Shown: positions 44,380 to 53,100, counted from the stretch's first letter. The stretch is 64,000 nt of DNA from Natrialba asiatica DSM 12278 (GCF_000337555.1 NZ_AOIO01000034.1:17158-81157), one strand, 5' to 3'. Numbers and translations are program-made. Notes: generated from the letters alone by a model not told the origin.

Positions 44380-46302
44380 ATGACTGAACTCGGTGGTTTC
44401 CAGGACCGGCTCGCTCGCATCGATCTGTCGGAGGGAACAGTCGACTACGAGTCGATCGACGAGGAAGATGCGCGGAAGTATATCGGCGCACGCGGGCTGG
44501 GTGTAAAGCACGTTTTCGAACAGGGACCGGACGTCGACCCGCTCGGGCCGGACAACCTGCTCGCGTTTATGAACGGGCCGCTATCGGGCACGCAGGTGAC
44601 GATGAGCGGACGGATCGCCGTCTGCACGAAATCGCCGCTGACCGGTACGGTTACCGACAGCCACCACGGCGGCTGGTCCGGCGCTCGCCTGAAGTGGGCC
44701 GGCTTCGACGGACTGCTCGTCGAGGGACAATCCGACGACCCGGTCTACGCCTACGTCGACGACGGCGAGGTCGAACTCCGCGACGCCTCCCACCTCTGGG
44801 GGAACGGCGTTCACGAGACCCGCGACCGACTCGAGGAGGAAGTCGACGGCTCCTACGGGAAGAACCTCTCGCTGATGGCGATCGGTCCCGGCGGCGAAAA
44901 CGAGGTCAAGTACGCGAGCATCGTGAACGAGGACGATCGGGCCTCGGGCCGCGGCGGAACGGGCTGTGTGATGGGGTCGAAGAACCTCAAAGCGATCGTC
45001 ATCAAGTCGAACACGAAGATGCCCCAGCCGGCGGACCAGGAGACGTTCCGCGAGGGCCACCAGCAGGCCATGCAGGCGATCACGGAATCCGAGGTCACCG
45101 CGCCGAACGAGGGCGGCCTCTCGCAGTACGGGACGAACGTCCTGATGAACATCGGCGAGGAGATGGACGGCCTCCCGACGAAGAACGGGCGCTATACGTC
45201 GACCGAAAGCATGCGCGAGACCGAGGGCGTCGACATCGATGCCGAGCGTGTCTCCGGCGAGAACGTCCGCGAAAACATTCTCGTCGACGAACCGACCTGT
45301 CACTCCTGCCCGGTTGCCTGCAAGAAGGAGGTCGAAGTCCAGGCGATGCACAAGGGCGAGGAGATGAACGTCCGGATGGAATCCTACGAGTACGAGTCCG
45401 CCTACTCGCTCGGACCGAACTCGGGACACACCGACCGCGACGCCATCGCGCTCATGATCGACCGCTGTAACGACATGGGCGTCGACACCATCGACACGGG
45501 GAACATGATGGCGATGGCCATGGAGATGACCGAGGAAGGCAAACTCGAGGACGAGGGCGGACTCGACTGGGGCGACCACGAGACCATGGTCGACATGATC
45601 GAGCGCATCGCCCGCCGCGAGGACGACCTCGCGGACCTGCTGGCCGAAGGCCCGCGCCGCGTCGCGGACCGCAAGGAGGCCCACGACAACTCGCTTGCGG
45701 TGAAGGGCCAGACGATCGCCGCCTACGACCCGCGCTGCCTGAAAGGCATGGGGATCGGCTACGCCACCTCGAACCGCGGGGCGTGCCACCTGCGCGGCTA
45801 CACGCCGGCCGCCGAAATCCTGGGCATCCCCGAGAAGGTCGACCCCTACGAATACGAAGGCAAGGGCGAACTCACCGCCCAGTTCCAAGATCTCCACGCC
45901 ATCAGCGACTCCTTCGACATCTGCAAGTTCAACGCCTTCGCGGAGGGCATCGAGGAGTACGTCCTCCAGTACAACGGCATGACCGGCCGCGACGTCACCG
46001 AGGACGAACTACTGCAAGCCGGCGAACGCGTCTACAACCTGGAGCGCTACTACAACAACCTCCTCGGCTTCGACGGCGACGACGACTCGCTCCCCGAGCG
46101 CTTCCTCGAAGACGGCATCCGCGGTCAGGGCGCAAGCGAGGGCGAGTTCTGCGAACTCGACGAAATGAAAGACGAGTACTACGACTACCGCGGCTGGGTC
46201 GACGGCGTCGTCCCCGAGGAAAAACTCGCCGAACTCGAAATCGATATCGGGCCGGGAACGGGCGTCTCGACCGACGATTCGGCGGCTCCGGCCGACGACT
46301 GA
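44380..46302 (+). CDS. Aldehyde:ferredoxin oxidoreductase family tungstopterin enzyme
   Basis: A 640-residue AOR-family protein. It starts with MTELGGFQDRLARIDLSEGT and has the bis-pterin-binding region (YIGARGLGVKHVFEQGPD, NGPLSGTQVTMSGR). The [4Fe-4S] motif CHSCPVACKKEV (CX2CX3C, around residue 309) plus the distant Cys in SDSFDICKFNAF are the cluster ligands. It oxidises an aldehyde or related substrate and reduces ferredoxin, using a tungsten-pterin cofactor (family knowledge). Two small genes follow on the opposite strand; one resembles a MoaD-related domain. Confidence 0.93.
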   Translation: MTELGGFQDRLARIDLSEGTVDYESIDEEDARKYIGARGLGVKHVFEQGPDVDPLGPDNLLAFMNGPLSGTQVTMSGRIAVCTKSPLTGTVTDSHHGGWSGARLKWAGFDGLLVEGQSDDPVYAYVDDGEVELRDASHLWGNGVHETRDRLEEEVDGSYGKNLSLMAIGPGGENEVKYASIVNEDDRASGRGGTGCVMGSKNLKAIVIKSNTKMPQPADQETFREGHQQAMQAITESEVTAPNEGGLSQYGTNVLMNIGEEMDGLPTKNGRYTSTESMRETEGVDIDAERVSGENVRENILVDEPTCHSCPVACKKEVEVQAMHKGEEMNVRMESYEYESAYSLGPNSGHTDRDAIALMIDRCNDMGVDTIDTGNMMAMAMEMTEEGKLEDEGGLDWGDHETMVDMIERIARREDDLADLLAEGPRRVADRKEAHDNSLAVKGQTIAAYDPRCLKGMGIGYATSNRGACHLRGYTPAAEILGIPEKVDPYEYEGKGELTAQFQDLHAISDSFDICKFNAFAEGIEEYVLQYNGMTGRDVTEDELLQAGERVYNLERYYNNLLGFDGDDDSLPERFLEDGIRGQGASEGEFCELDEMKDEYYDYRGWVDGVVPEEKLAELEIDIGPGTGVSTDDSAAPADD

Positions 46303-46430
46303 ACCGCGGTTCCGACTCTCGCTGTCCGCTTTCGATCCGTTTTGCCTCGTCTTCAGTAGTTCCCGGCTAGAAAATCTCCGTGACCGTCGCTGGAGCCTGA
46401 GAGAACGATCCGAAATCCGCCCCACCCCAC

Positions 46431-46814
46431 TCACTCTGGATCCGACTCGCACTCGGACTTCACTCCGATACACACCGCCTCCCGAATCTCGAACGCCGTC
46501 TCGAACTCGCCCTCGCGATCCATCCGTCGACCGGCACGGAGTACCTGCTCTTCGTGTGCCCGGCGAACCGCTGCGATCTCTCGCTCGCTCATCCCGAGTT
46601 CAGCGCCGAGGTCCGCCCAGTGACCCCACTCGACGAGAAACGCCTCGATGAACTCGTCGGCGTAGAGGCGTTCGAACTCGTGTCGGTAGCGCTCGAGTCG
46701 GTTGGCGAGATGCGTCTGTGCGTCGTCGACGAGTTCAGGGAGGCGCGTGGGTGGGACGCTCGCTTTCGCTGCGGTGAGCAGGAGGACCTGCCCGTCGATG
46801 GGGTCGGCGCTCAC
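46431..46814 (-). CDS. Uncharacterised haloarchaeal helical protein
   Basis: A 127-residue predicted all-helical protein with several Trp/Arg/Glu-rich amphipathic stretches (ANRLERYRHEFERLYADEF, VEWGHWADLGAELGMSEREI, RRAHEEQVLRAGRRMDREGEF). Not recognised. It is preceded on the same strand, after a 6-bp gap, by a MoaD-related-like protein, so an operon is likely. It is convergent with the AOR gene. Confidence 0.62.
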   Translation of the reverse strand: MSADPIDGQVLLLTAAKASVPPTRLPELVDDAQTHLANRLERYRHEFERLYADEFIEAFLVEWGHWADLGAELGMSEREIAAVRRAHEEQVLRAGRRMDREGEFETAFEIREAVCIGVKSECESDPE

Positions 46815-46820
46815 GCTCGT

Positions 46821-47111
46821 TCAGCCTCCGGCACGCATGGCCTTTTGAGCGAAGGTGTCGACGAGTTCGTCGAGCGGTGTGCTCCCGTCGGCGTCGTCGC
46901 TCGCATCACGTTCGAAAACGATCGTCACCTCGGTGAGTGTCAGCGTCGGTCCGACGTCGACCGATTCCGAGGTGATCGTCGCCGTCCAGTCGTCGGCTTC
47001 GACCACCGTTTCGTCGCCGTCCTCGACTCGTTCGCCGCCGAGGTGTGAGAGGTACCGAACCGCGAGCCGCTCGGAAATACCGCGAAAGGACCGCTCGATA
47101 CGCCGTTCCAT
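46821..47111 (-). CDS. Small protein, possibly MoaD-related C-terminal domain (DUF1952-like)
   Basis: A 96-residue protein, MERRIERSFRGISERLAVRYL, then SHLGGERVEDGDETVVEADD, then a beta-strand-rich WTATITSESVDVGPTLTLTEV and a C-terminal helix. The SFRGISERLAVRYL...GG layout resembles the MoaD-related domain seen beside tungsten AOR genes, which fits the AOR gene next door, but the match is from memory and unproven. It forms a likely operon with the helical gene downstream. An in-frame upstream start at 47171 is not favoured. Confidence 0.55.
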   Translation of the reverse strand: MERRIERSFRGISERLAVRYLSHLGGERVEDGDETVVEADDWTATITSESVDVGPTLTLTEVTIVFERDASDDADGSTPLDELVDTFAQKAMRAGG

Positions 47112-47218
47112 GGAGACGGTTCGTCGTCCGAACGGATAAATTCGCGTGCCGGGGGGTCCATCGGACTGCACTGTTCGCCCCGATCGCGGTCGACAGCGAG
47201 AATGTCACACCACAATCA

Positions 47219-47228
47219 CCTTTTTGTC
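47219..47228 (+). promoter_or_regulatory. TATA box of the ABC exporter operon
   Basis: The sequence cctttttgtc is centred about 29 bp before ATG 47252 in a T-rich stretch. This supports 47252, although ATG 47243 in the same frame remains possible. Confidence 0.55.
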
Positions 47229-47251
47229 TTTCCAATGTGGTCATGTTAGTA

Positions 47252-48127
47252 ATGTGTCTTCGTCTGGAGTCTGTCAGCAAACGTTACGGAGAGAAGCTTT
47301 GGGGGGTTCGTGATGTCACCCTCGAATTAGAGACGGGGGTCCACGGCTTGCTCGGCCCGAACGGGGCGGGGAAGTCGACGCTGATGCGCATCATCACGAC
47401 GGTCGCGGAACCGACGACGGGAACTGTCTTCTGGAACGGCACCGACGTCACCGAAGCGCCGGGTGAGGTTCGGGCGGTGCTGGGATATCTCCCGCAGGAT
47501 TTCGGCGTCTATCCCGATCTGACCGCCGCGGAGTTTCTCGAGTATGTGGCCGCGTTGCGCGGGCTGGATCGAGAGACGGCCGACGCTCGTATCGACGAGT
47601 TGCTTACGCTGACTGGCATCGAGTACGCGCGGGATCGGAAACTCCGCGCCTTCTCCGGTGGGATGCGCCAGAGCGTCGGCATCGCACAGGCGCTGCTCAA
47701 CGATCCCGACCTGCTGGTCGTCGACGAACCCACCGTTGGCCTCGATCCCGAAAAGCGGGTCCAGGTTCGCAACCTGCTCTCGTCGGTCGCAAGCGATCGG
47801 GTCGTTCTCCTTTCCACGCACATCGTCCCCGACATCGAGGCGACGGCCAAGCGGGTCGCCCTCCTGAACGACGGCGAACTACTGGCCCACGACGATCCCG
47901 AATCGTTCGTCGCGACCACCGACGGGACGGTCTACGAGTTCGTCGCCCCGCGCGAGGACCTCGCGAAACTGCGCGAGCGGTACCGGATTTCGAGCACCGT
48001 CCAACAGGCCGACGGCGTCCGGGTGCGGCTCATCGCCGACGAACGTCCGTCACCTGACGCCGAATCGGTGACGCCAACGCTCGAGGACGCCTATCTCGAC
48101 CATATCGGGTCGCGAGAGGGAGCGTAG
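47252..48127 (+). CDS. ABC transporter ATP-binding protein
   Basis: A 291-residue ATPase of an ABC exporter. Walker A is GPNGAGKSTLMRI near residue 34, the ABC signature AFSGGMRQSVGIAQAL near 132 and Walker B LLVVDEPTVGLD near 154, with STHIVPDIEATAKR the H-loop. The C-terminal ~70 residues form a variable domain (EFVAPREDLAKLRERYRIS). It ends one base before the permease gene. The substrate is unknown; the two-gene ATPase/permease layout is that of an export or sensing ABC-2-type system. Confidence 0.93.
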   Translation: MCLRLESVSKRYGEKLWGVRDVTLELETGVHGLLGPNGAGKSTLMRIITTVAEPTTGTVFWNGTDVTEAPGEVRAVLGYLPQDFGVYPDLTAAEFLEYVAALRGLDRETADARIDELLTLTGIEYARDRKLRAFSGGMRQSVGIAQALLNDPDLLVVDEPTVGLDPEKRVQVRNLLSSVASDRVVLLSTHIVPDIEATAKRVALLNDGELLAHDDPESFVATTDGTVYEFVAPREDLAKLRERYRISSTVQQADGVRVRLIADERPSPDAESVTPTLEDAYLDHIGSREGA

Positions 48128-49777
48128 ATGGTCGCCGGGACAGTGTCGACCGCGGTCGGCGTCGCTCGCGCCGATTTTCTTCAGCGAACCCGCTCGCGCC
48201 GGTTTCTGGTCGTGTTAGCGATTATCGCGTACATCGGCTACCAGTTGAACGTCGGAACGTTCGAGTTGCTGTATCAGGATACCGTGGACGGGACCACCGT
48301 CGATTATCGAGGGGAGCCGACCGCGCCGTACATCGGGCTGACAACCGGGCTCACTGGAGGGTTATTCCTGCTGTTTTTCGGCTACTACGTGCTCGCGAGT
48401 TCGCTCAGACGCGATCGGGAAACGGGATTCGACGAACTCCTCGCGAGTACGCCCGTGAGCGACCGCGCGTACCTCCTGGGCAAGTGGCTCAGCCACGTCG
48501 GCGTCGTTGCGGTGATGCTGACCACGCTGGCCGTGGCGGCGCTCGTCAATCACGCCGTCCACGGCGTCGGTCCGACCGATCCGGTCTGGATCGTCGGCGC
48601 GGTATTCCTGATCGGCGTTCCGATGGGGTGTTTCGTCGCCGGCGTGACGCTCGTCTTCCAGTCGACCGATCGGCTTCGCGGTACGCTCGGGAACGTGACG
48701 TACTTCTTCGGCGCGGTCACGCTATTGTCCCTCGTAGCAGCCGCCTTCGCGGGGGACGATGGGGGAGCGGGATCGATTTCGCTCTGGATTCGGGCCGTCG
48801 ACTCGATCGGTCTGGTCGCAGCCGGAGAGATGACGTTCGACGCGCTGCTTGAAGTCGCTCCCGGATACGACGGCCCGCCGGTAGCAAATTACGGGACCGG
48901 CACGATCGGCGGCGCGATGGCCACGTTCGAGTGGAACGGCGGCTCCTGGCCCGCGTGGTTCTACGCGAATCGCCTCGGGTTCGCGCTGGCGGGCGTTGGA
49001 CTGGCACTCGTCGCGACCCTGCCGTACGATCGATACGCGCCTCGCGACGAATCGGCGGACATTGGTGTCGCCGGCCGACTCGGTCGGTTCGTCACGTCCG
49101 TATTCTCCCGCGATGATACCACTGCCGCCGGATCCGAGACGGGCGAACCCGTGAACATCTCATTGACGCCGGTCACGGACCGTTCGGCCGGCGGGTTCGG
49201 CCGACTGTTTATTCAGGAACTCAAGCTCCTGGTCCGAGGGCACGCTCGGTGGTGGTACGCTGGGGTGGCACTCATCGCCGTCGTCGGACTCGTCGGTTCC
49301 GCGCCGTCGAACGCGATCGTCTCGATTGCGGCGATCTGGCCGCTGTTCGTCTGGTCGGGGATGGGTTACCGGACGGACCACTACCGGATCACGCCCGTTG
49401 TCATCTCCTCGAATCAGCCGTACCGGCAACTACTCGCGGAGTGGGCCGCCGGCGCGGTCGTGACGGCAGCCTTTCTCGGCGTCGCGCTTTGGCCGACCGT
49501 CCTCGATGCCGGGCCCGAGGGAGCAGTCGTGTTCGTCGGAGCGGTGCTGTTCGTTCCCTCGGTCGCCCAGGCGCTCGGACTGTGGAGCCGAACACGACGA
49601 GCGTTCGAACTCGGCTATCTCGTCCTCTGGTACGCGGGTCCCCTGAACGGTATCGTCCCCCTGGACTTCGCCGGGGCAACGACCAAAACTGTCGGCACCG
49701 CGACGCCGATGCTGTTCGGCGCTGTCGGGCTGATCGCCCTCGGTGCTGCGCTGGCACGTCGGACGCTCCAGGCGTAG
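48128..49777 (+). CDS. ABC-2-type exporter permease
   Basis: A 549-residue integral membrane protein starting MVAGTVSTAVGVARADFLQR. About ten to twelve hydrophobic helices, including AYIGLTTGLTGGLFLLFFGYY, GKWLSHVGVVAVMLTTLAVAAL, ALIAVVGLVGSAP and SIAAIWPLFVWSG, fit the ABC-2-like permease fold. ETGFDELLASTPVSDRAYL is the conserved ABC-2 cytoplasmic loop. The ATPase gene ends at the base before this start. A soluble region (~300-360) with FSRDDTTAAGSETGEPVNIS interrupts the helices. Substrate unknown. Confidence 0.85.
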   Translation: MVAGTVSTAVGVARADFLQRTRSRRFLVVLAIIAYIGYQLNVGTFELLYQDTVDGTTVDYRGEPTAPYIGLTTGLTGGLFLLFFGYYVLASSLRRDRETGFDELLASTPVSDRAYLLGKWLSHVGVVAVMLTTLAVAALVNHAVHGVGPTDPVWIVGAVFLIGVPMGCFVAGVTLVFQSTDRLRGTLGNVTYFFGAVTLLSLVAAAFAGDDGGAGSISLWIRAVDSIGLVAAGEMTFDALLEVAPGYDGPPVANYGTGTIGGAMATFEWNGGSWPAWFYANRLGFALAGVGLALVATLPYDRYAPRDESADIGVAGRLGRFVTSVFSRDDTTAAGSETGEPVNISLTPVTDRSAGGFGRLFIQELKLLVRGHARWWYAGVALIAVVGLVGSAPSNAIVSIAAIWPLFVWSGMGYRTDHYRITPVVISSNQPYRQLLAEWAAGAVVTAAFLGVALWPTVLDAGPEGAVVFVGAVLFVPSVAQALGLWSRTRRAFELGYLVLWYAGPLNGIVPLDFAGATTKTVGTATPMLFGAVGLIALGAALARRTLQA

Positions 49778-49797
49778 CCGTCCTCTCGCGTCGAATC

Positions 49798-50121
49798 TCA
49801 GAAGGTCGTCCGAAACGCCACGACGGCGATGACGCCGGTACACAGCGCGAGGAGGATACTCTCGGTCCGCCACATGACGAGCAAGACAGCACCCGCAGCA
49901 GCCCACTCCGCCGGGCCGCCGGCTGCGAGTTCGGGCCCGACCACGGCGACGACGATCGCGCCGGGGAGCACGGTGAGGCCCGCTTCGAGGCGGTCGCTCA
50001 GTTCGAATCGGCGGACGAGCCAGATGCCGCCGACCTTCGTGAGGAACGTGATGAGCGCCATCGCGAGGACGACGGCGACGACGAGCGGGTCGAGGGAGAG
50101 GGTGAGAGCGTTACTCGCCAC
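49798..50121 (-). CDS. azlD: AzlD-family branched-chain amino acid exporter subunit
   Basis: A 107-residue membrane protein with four helices (LVVAVVLAMALITFLTKVGG, GLTVLPGAIVVAVVGPELAAG, PAEWAAAGAVLLVMW and ESILLALCTGVIAVVAF). It is the small AzlD partner of AzlC. Together they are thought to export branched-chain amino acids. Its start overlaps the azlC 3' end by 11 bp on the same strand, so the two are translated together. Confidence 0.87.
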   Translation of the reverse strand: MASNALTLSLDPLVVAVVLAMALITFLTKVGGIWLVRRFELSDRLEAGLTVLPGAIVVAVVGPELAAGGPAEWAAAGAVLLVMWRTESILLALCTGVIAVVAFRTTF

Positions 50122-51013
50122 GGCGAATCACCTCGACGGTGGCGGCGGCGAGACCGCCGAGGAGGATGTACCAGCGGCCGGGAACGAGTTCGGCGGTGAC
50201 GAGAGCGGTGGCGAGCGAGACGGACCAGGGGAGGAGCGAGGACCGGCCCTCCCAGAGTTCGGCGGCGAGGGCGAGGAAGACGGCGGCGAGGATGAAGTCG
50301 AAGCCGTACGCGGTCGGGTCGCCGACGACGCCGCCGGCGACGGTGCCGACGATTGTCGCGCCGACCCAGGCGAGCCAGACGGCGATGCCGCTGCCGAGGA
50401 GGAACGCGCCGTGGCCGGCGCCGGATTTCAGCGAGCGCATGGTCAGCGCCCAGTTCTCGTCGGCCATGACGAAGAGGCTGCCGTAGACCTTGGTGGCGGA
50501 GAGGCGCTTGAACCACGGCTGAAGGGCGGCACCCATCAGGGAGTACCGAAGGTTGATGGCGAACGTGGTGACGAGCACGGCGGCGATCGGGAGCGGGTCG
50601 GCCCAGAGTTCGACGGCGACGATCTGGGAGGCACCGGCGACGACGGTTGCGCTCATGAGTGCAGCCTCGATAACGCTCAGACCGGCCTGATCGGCCAGGA
50701 TGCCGAACGCGATGCCGTAGCCGCCAACGCCGAGCGCGACCGGGATCGTTTTGAGAAAGCCGGCTCGAAGACCGTCTCGGTCGAACGTGACGGCGGCGTC
50801 CGGTTCGGTTGCGCCGGCCGCGGCCTCAGTGGCGGTCGCCTCGTTCTCGGCGGTGGGTGTGGCCGTGGTCGATGCCGTGTTCGGCCCCGCTGTAGCCGGC
50901 GTCACGTCGGCCGCCGCATCTTCGCGACCGTCCGTCCGCTTACTCGCGCGTTCGGACCGTCGTGCATCGGTCTCGCTGTCGGCGTACTCGTCAGTTTCCG
51001 GGTCGAGTTCCAT
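50111..51013 (-). CDS. azlC: AzlC-family branched-chain amino acid exporter subunit, N-terminally extended
   Basis: A 300-residue protein. Residues ~75-300 are the multi-spanning AzlC permease (KTIPVALGVGGYGIAFGILA, ADQAGLSVIEAALMSATVVA, FVMADENWALTMRSLK). The N-terminal ~70 residues (MELDPETDEYADSETDARRS ... GATEPDAAVTFD) form an acidic, Ala/Thr-rich tail absent from bacterial AzlC. The azlD start overlaps this gene's 3' end, confirming the pair. Confidence 0.86.
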   Translation of the reverse strand: MELDPETDEYADSETDARRSERASKRTDGREDAAADVTPATAGPNTASTTATPTAENEATATEAAAGATEPDAAVTFDRDGLRAGFLKTIPVALGVGGYGIAFGILADQAGLSVIEAALMSATVVAGASQIVAVELWADPLPIAAVLVTTFAINLRYSLMGAALQPWFKRLSATKVYGSLFVMADENWALTMRSLKSGAGHGAFLLGSGIAVWLAWVGATIVGTVAGGVVGDPTAYGFDFILAAVFLALAAELWEGRSSLLPWSVSLATALVTAELVPGRWYILLGGLAAATVEVIRRGE

Positions 51014-51133
51014 TCGATCACTCCTTGCAGTAATTCGGTGGGTCGACGCGTAAAGCGTTCTCGAAACGCACGGTCAAAGAGAACTCGATTCTCGAGCGTC
51101 GTCCGCTACTGGAGGCCCGTCCCGCGGTTCGGT

Positions 51134-51436
51134 TCACCGACGGTGGTCGACGCAGCCGCCGGCGACCGGCGGAAAGATGGAGACGACATCGCCGTCTTCG
51201 AGTTCAGTATCCGGGCCGGACATGTGGGTGATATCACGGCCGTTCTTGAGGACGCTCAGTTGCTGGCGAACCGCGGTACCGTCCTCGGCGAGGAGGTGGC
51301 CATCGAGGCCGTCGTAGGTCGTTTCGAGGTCGGCGAGGACGTCGCCGACGGTGGCGTCGGCATCGACGGTGTGCGTTCGTTCCTTCTCGCCGACGGCGTC
51401 CCGGAACGTCGCGAAGAAGCGTAGCGTGAGTTCCAT
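51134..51436 (-). CDS. SAMP/MoaD-type ubiquitin-like small modifier with post-diglycine tail
   Basis: A 100-residue beta-grasp protein (MELTLRFFATFRDAVGEKER ... DGDVVSIFPPVAGG) of the archaeal SAMP/MoaD family. The C-terminal Gly-Gly is normally adenylated and thiocarboxylated to conjugate to lysines or deliver sulfur to tRNA and molybdopterin. Here six residues, CVDHRR, follow the diglycine, so it would need to be trimmed before activation, as eukaryotic ubiquitin precursors are, or it does not form a thiocarboxylate. The reading of the 3' end is unambiguous (ggc ggc tgc gtc gac). Confidence 0.86.
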   Translation of the reverse strand: MELTLRFFATFRDAVGEKERTHTVDADATVGDVLADLETTYDGLDGHLLAEDGTAVRQQLSVLKNGRDITHMSGPDTELEDGDVVSIFPPVAGGCVDHRR

Positions 51437-51546
51437 ACGAAATAGTTGACCGGCGGCGGTATAAATGTCGACGCCGGAGCCGGTACGGTGCCGTTCCCCG
51501 CAGATGTCGGCTCAGTGTTTATTCGTTTCGCCGCCAGAGAGCGAAT

Positions 51547-51870
51547 ATGGCGCGTTCGAACGGTCGATCTCGGCGGCGATTGCTCGGAGTAACAGGAACG
51601 GCGGTTGCAACGGCGCTCGTTGCCGGCTGTGGCAGTCCCGGGGGCGGTAACGGAGGTGGCACCCCCGAATCGGAGGAGGGCACCGGTAACGGGCAGGACA
51701 TCGAGGAGGGAGGCGGAAACGGCGGAGACGAAGAAGCCGGCACTGACGTGACGAACGATACCGATTCCGAGAACGGGAACAACACGAGTACCGACACCGA
51801 GGGCGGAACCGATACCGAGAACGATACCGGCACCGACAACGAATCGGAATCCGACACGGACTCCGGATAA
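51547..51870 (+). CDS. Tat-exported lipoprotein with acidic Asn/Asp/Thr tail
   Basis: A 107-residue protein. The N-terminus MARSNGRSRRRLLGVTGTAV has a twin-arginine motif (RRRLLG) followed by a hydrophobic stretch and lipobox ALVAGC, so it is probably exported by Tat and lipidated. The mature part is low-complexity Gly/Glu/Asp/Thr/Asn and may be a surface tether with no folded domain. Function unknown. Confidence 0.68.
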   Translation: MARSNGRSRRRLLGVTGTAVATALVAGCGSPGGGNGGGTPESEEGTGNGQDIEEGGGNGGDEEAGTDVTNDTDSENGNNTSTDTEGGTDTENDTGTDNESESDTDSG

Positions 51871-51919
51871 CAGCACCCATACGTCGAATAGCGCGGGTTT
51901 CGATTCGACCGGCGGCGAC

Positions 51920-51960
51920 GCTGGGAGTCGAACCAGCGGTCCCGTTTGCAGTCCGAGACC
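51920..51960 (-). other. tRNA-like relic (T-arm and Cys-type anticodon loop)
   Basis: On the minus strand the sequence holds a T-arm-like gctggttcgactcccagc with an extra loop base. Upstream is gactgcaaac, like a tRNA-Cys (GCA) anticodon loop. A matching acceptor 5' strand and D-arm are not present, so this is at most a 3' half. It is in the noncoding stretch 51871-52076. Confidence 0.25.
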
Positions 51961-52076
51961 GACCGGATCGACGAATCAGCGAATCCACTAATCGACGAAT
52001 CAACGGAATCGACTCAACGGACGATACCGCGAGAAAAACACCTGAGACGGTTCGAGCAGTCGCTCGCCAGCAGTGA

Positions 52077-52352
52077 TCAGACGTCGACGTACTGATTAAC
52101 CCACTCCTGACGACGCTGTAACACTCGTCGTCCCTTCGGTGTCAGTGCGTAGTAGTTCGTCCGGCGGTCGAGTTGCCCTTTCTCGATGAGTTCTTTCTCG
52201 ACGAGGGTGTCGAGATTCGGATACAGCCGTCCGTGGGTGACCGGCTGGTCGATATAGTGGTTGATATCATCGAGAATCGTCTGGCCGGATGGTCGATCCT
52301 TGCCTGCGATCACGTACAGCAAATCACGCTGGAATCCAGTTAGCTGATCCAT
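52077..52352 (-). CDS. PadR-family winged-helix transcriptional regulator
   Basis: A 91-residue winged-helix protein (MDQLTGFQRDLLYVIAGKDR ... THGRLYPNLDTLVEKELIEK ... YYALTPKGRRVLQRRQEW). Only the DNA-binding winged helix plus a short C-terminal helix are present, with no PadR C-terminal dimer domain, so it is a minimal PadR. The ligand is unknown. It is divergent from the NUDIX gene. Confidence 0.9.
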   Translation of the reverse strand: MDQLTGFQRDLLYVIAGKDRPSGQTILDDINHYIDQPVTHGRLYPNLDTLVEKELIEKGQLDRRTNYYALTPKGRRVLQRRQEWVNQYVDV

Positions 52353-52539
52353 GGATCATCCTCTGAATCCCAACCTTCATCGATTCGTGGTTTTGTTATA
52401 GAGCGAGTACACGCCCACCATCGCGAAGAACGGACTCCATAGCGTCGATACAGGCCACCACTGCCCACGTCGATTCACCGCTCCGATCACCGGCCCGGAT
52501 GACGTGGCTCTTTTGAGACACAGCGTCGTATCGAGCGAT

Positions 52540-53100
52540 ATGCCAGCAGATCCCCTCGCCTGGGAGACCGTCGACCGGCAGGTAGCCTACACCTGTCCCG
52601 GCTTCGATATCGTTAACGAGTCCGTTCGCCTCCCCGACGGCACCGACACCGAGTTCGACTACCTCTCCGAACCCGCAAGCGTCTGTCTCCTCCCGTTCAC
52701 GCCGGACGGCGACGTCGTCTGCATCACCGAGTGGCGACAGGCCGTCTCCCGCGTCAACTACGGCCTCCCCGTCGGCGGCACCGAACCCGAAGACGACGAC
52801 CTCGAAACCGCCGCTCGCCGCGAACTCGCCGAAGAAACCGGCTACGAAGCCGACCGTCTCGAACCGCTCGTCACCGTCGAACCGGCAAACGGCATCGCCG
52901 ACTCCGTCCTGCACTTCTTCGTCGCCCGCGACTGTCGCCCGACCGCCGAGCAGGAACTCGACTACAACGAAAGCATCCGCGTCGACCCGACGCCGCTCGA
53001 CGAACTCGTGGATGCGATCGCTGCGGGTGAGGTCCGGGACGGACGAGCGGTGCTGGCCGTATCGTACTACGAGTTGTTCGGGGCGGGCGAGTCGGCGTAA
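52540..53100 (+). CDS. NUDIX hydrolase (ADP-ribose pyrophosphatase-like)
   Basis: A 186-residue NUDIX protein. The Nudix box GGTEPEDDDLETAARRELAEETGYEADRL is near residue 73. The preceding ITEWRQAVSRVNYGLPVGG matches the ADP-ribose pyrophosphatase pattern. ATG 52540 is chosen because TATA-like cttttga near 52509 lies about 28 bp upstream; an in-frame ATG at 52504 adds 12 residues. Substrate likely ADP-ribose or a related nucleotide sugar (inference). Confidence 0.85.
   Translation: MPADPLAWETVDRQVAYTCPGFDIVNESVRLPDGTDTEFDYLSEPASVCLLPFTPDGDVVCITEWRQAVSRVNYGLPVGGTEPEDDDLETAARRELAEETGYEADRLEPLVTVEPANGIADSVLHFFVARDCRPTAEQELDYNESIRVDPTPLDELVDAIAAGEVRDGRAVLAVSYYELFGAGESA

Noticed and set aside
44581..45897. 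438-codon minus-strand frame opposite the AOR gene
   Set aside because: Antisense shadow of a highly conserved gene, with no recognised motif.
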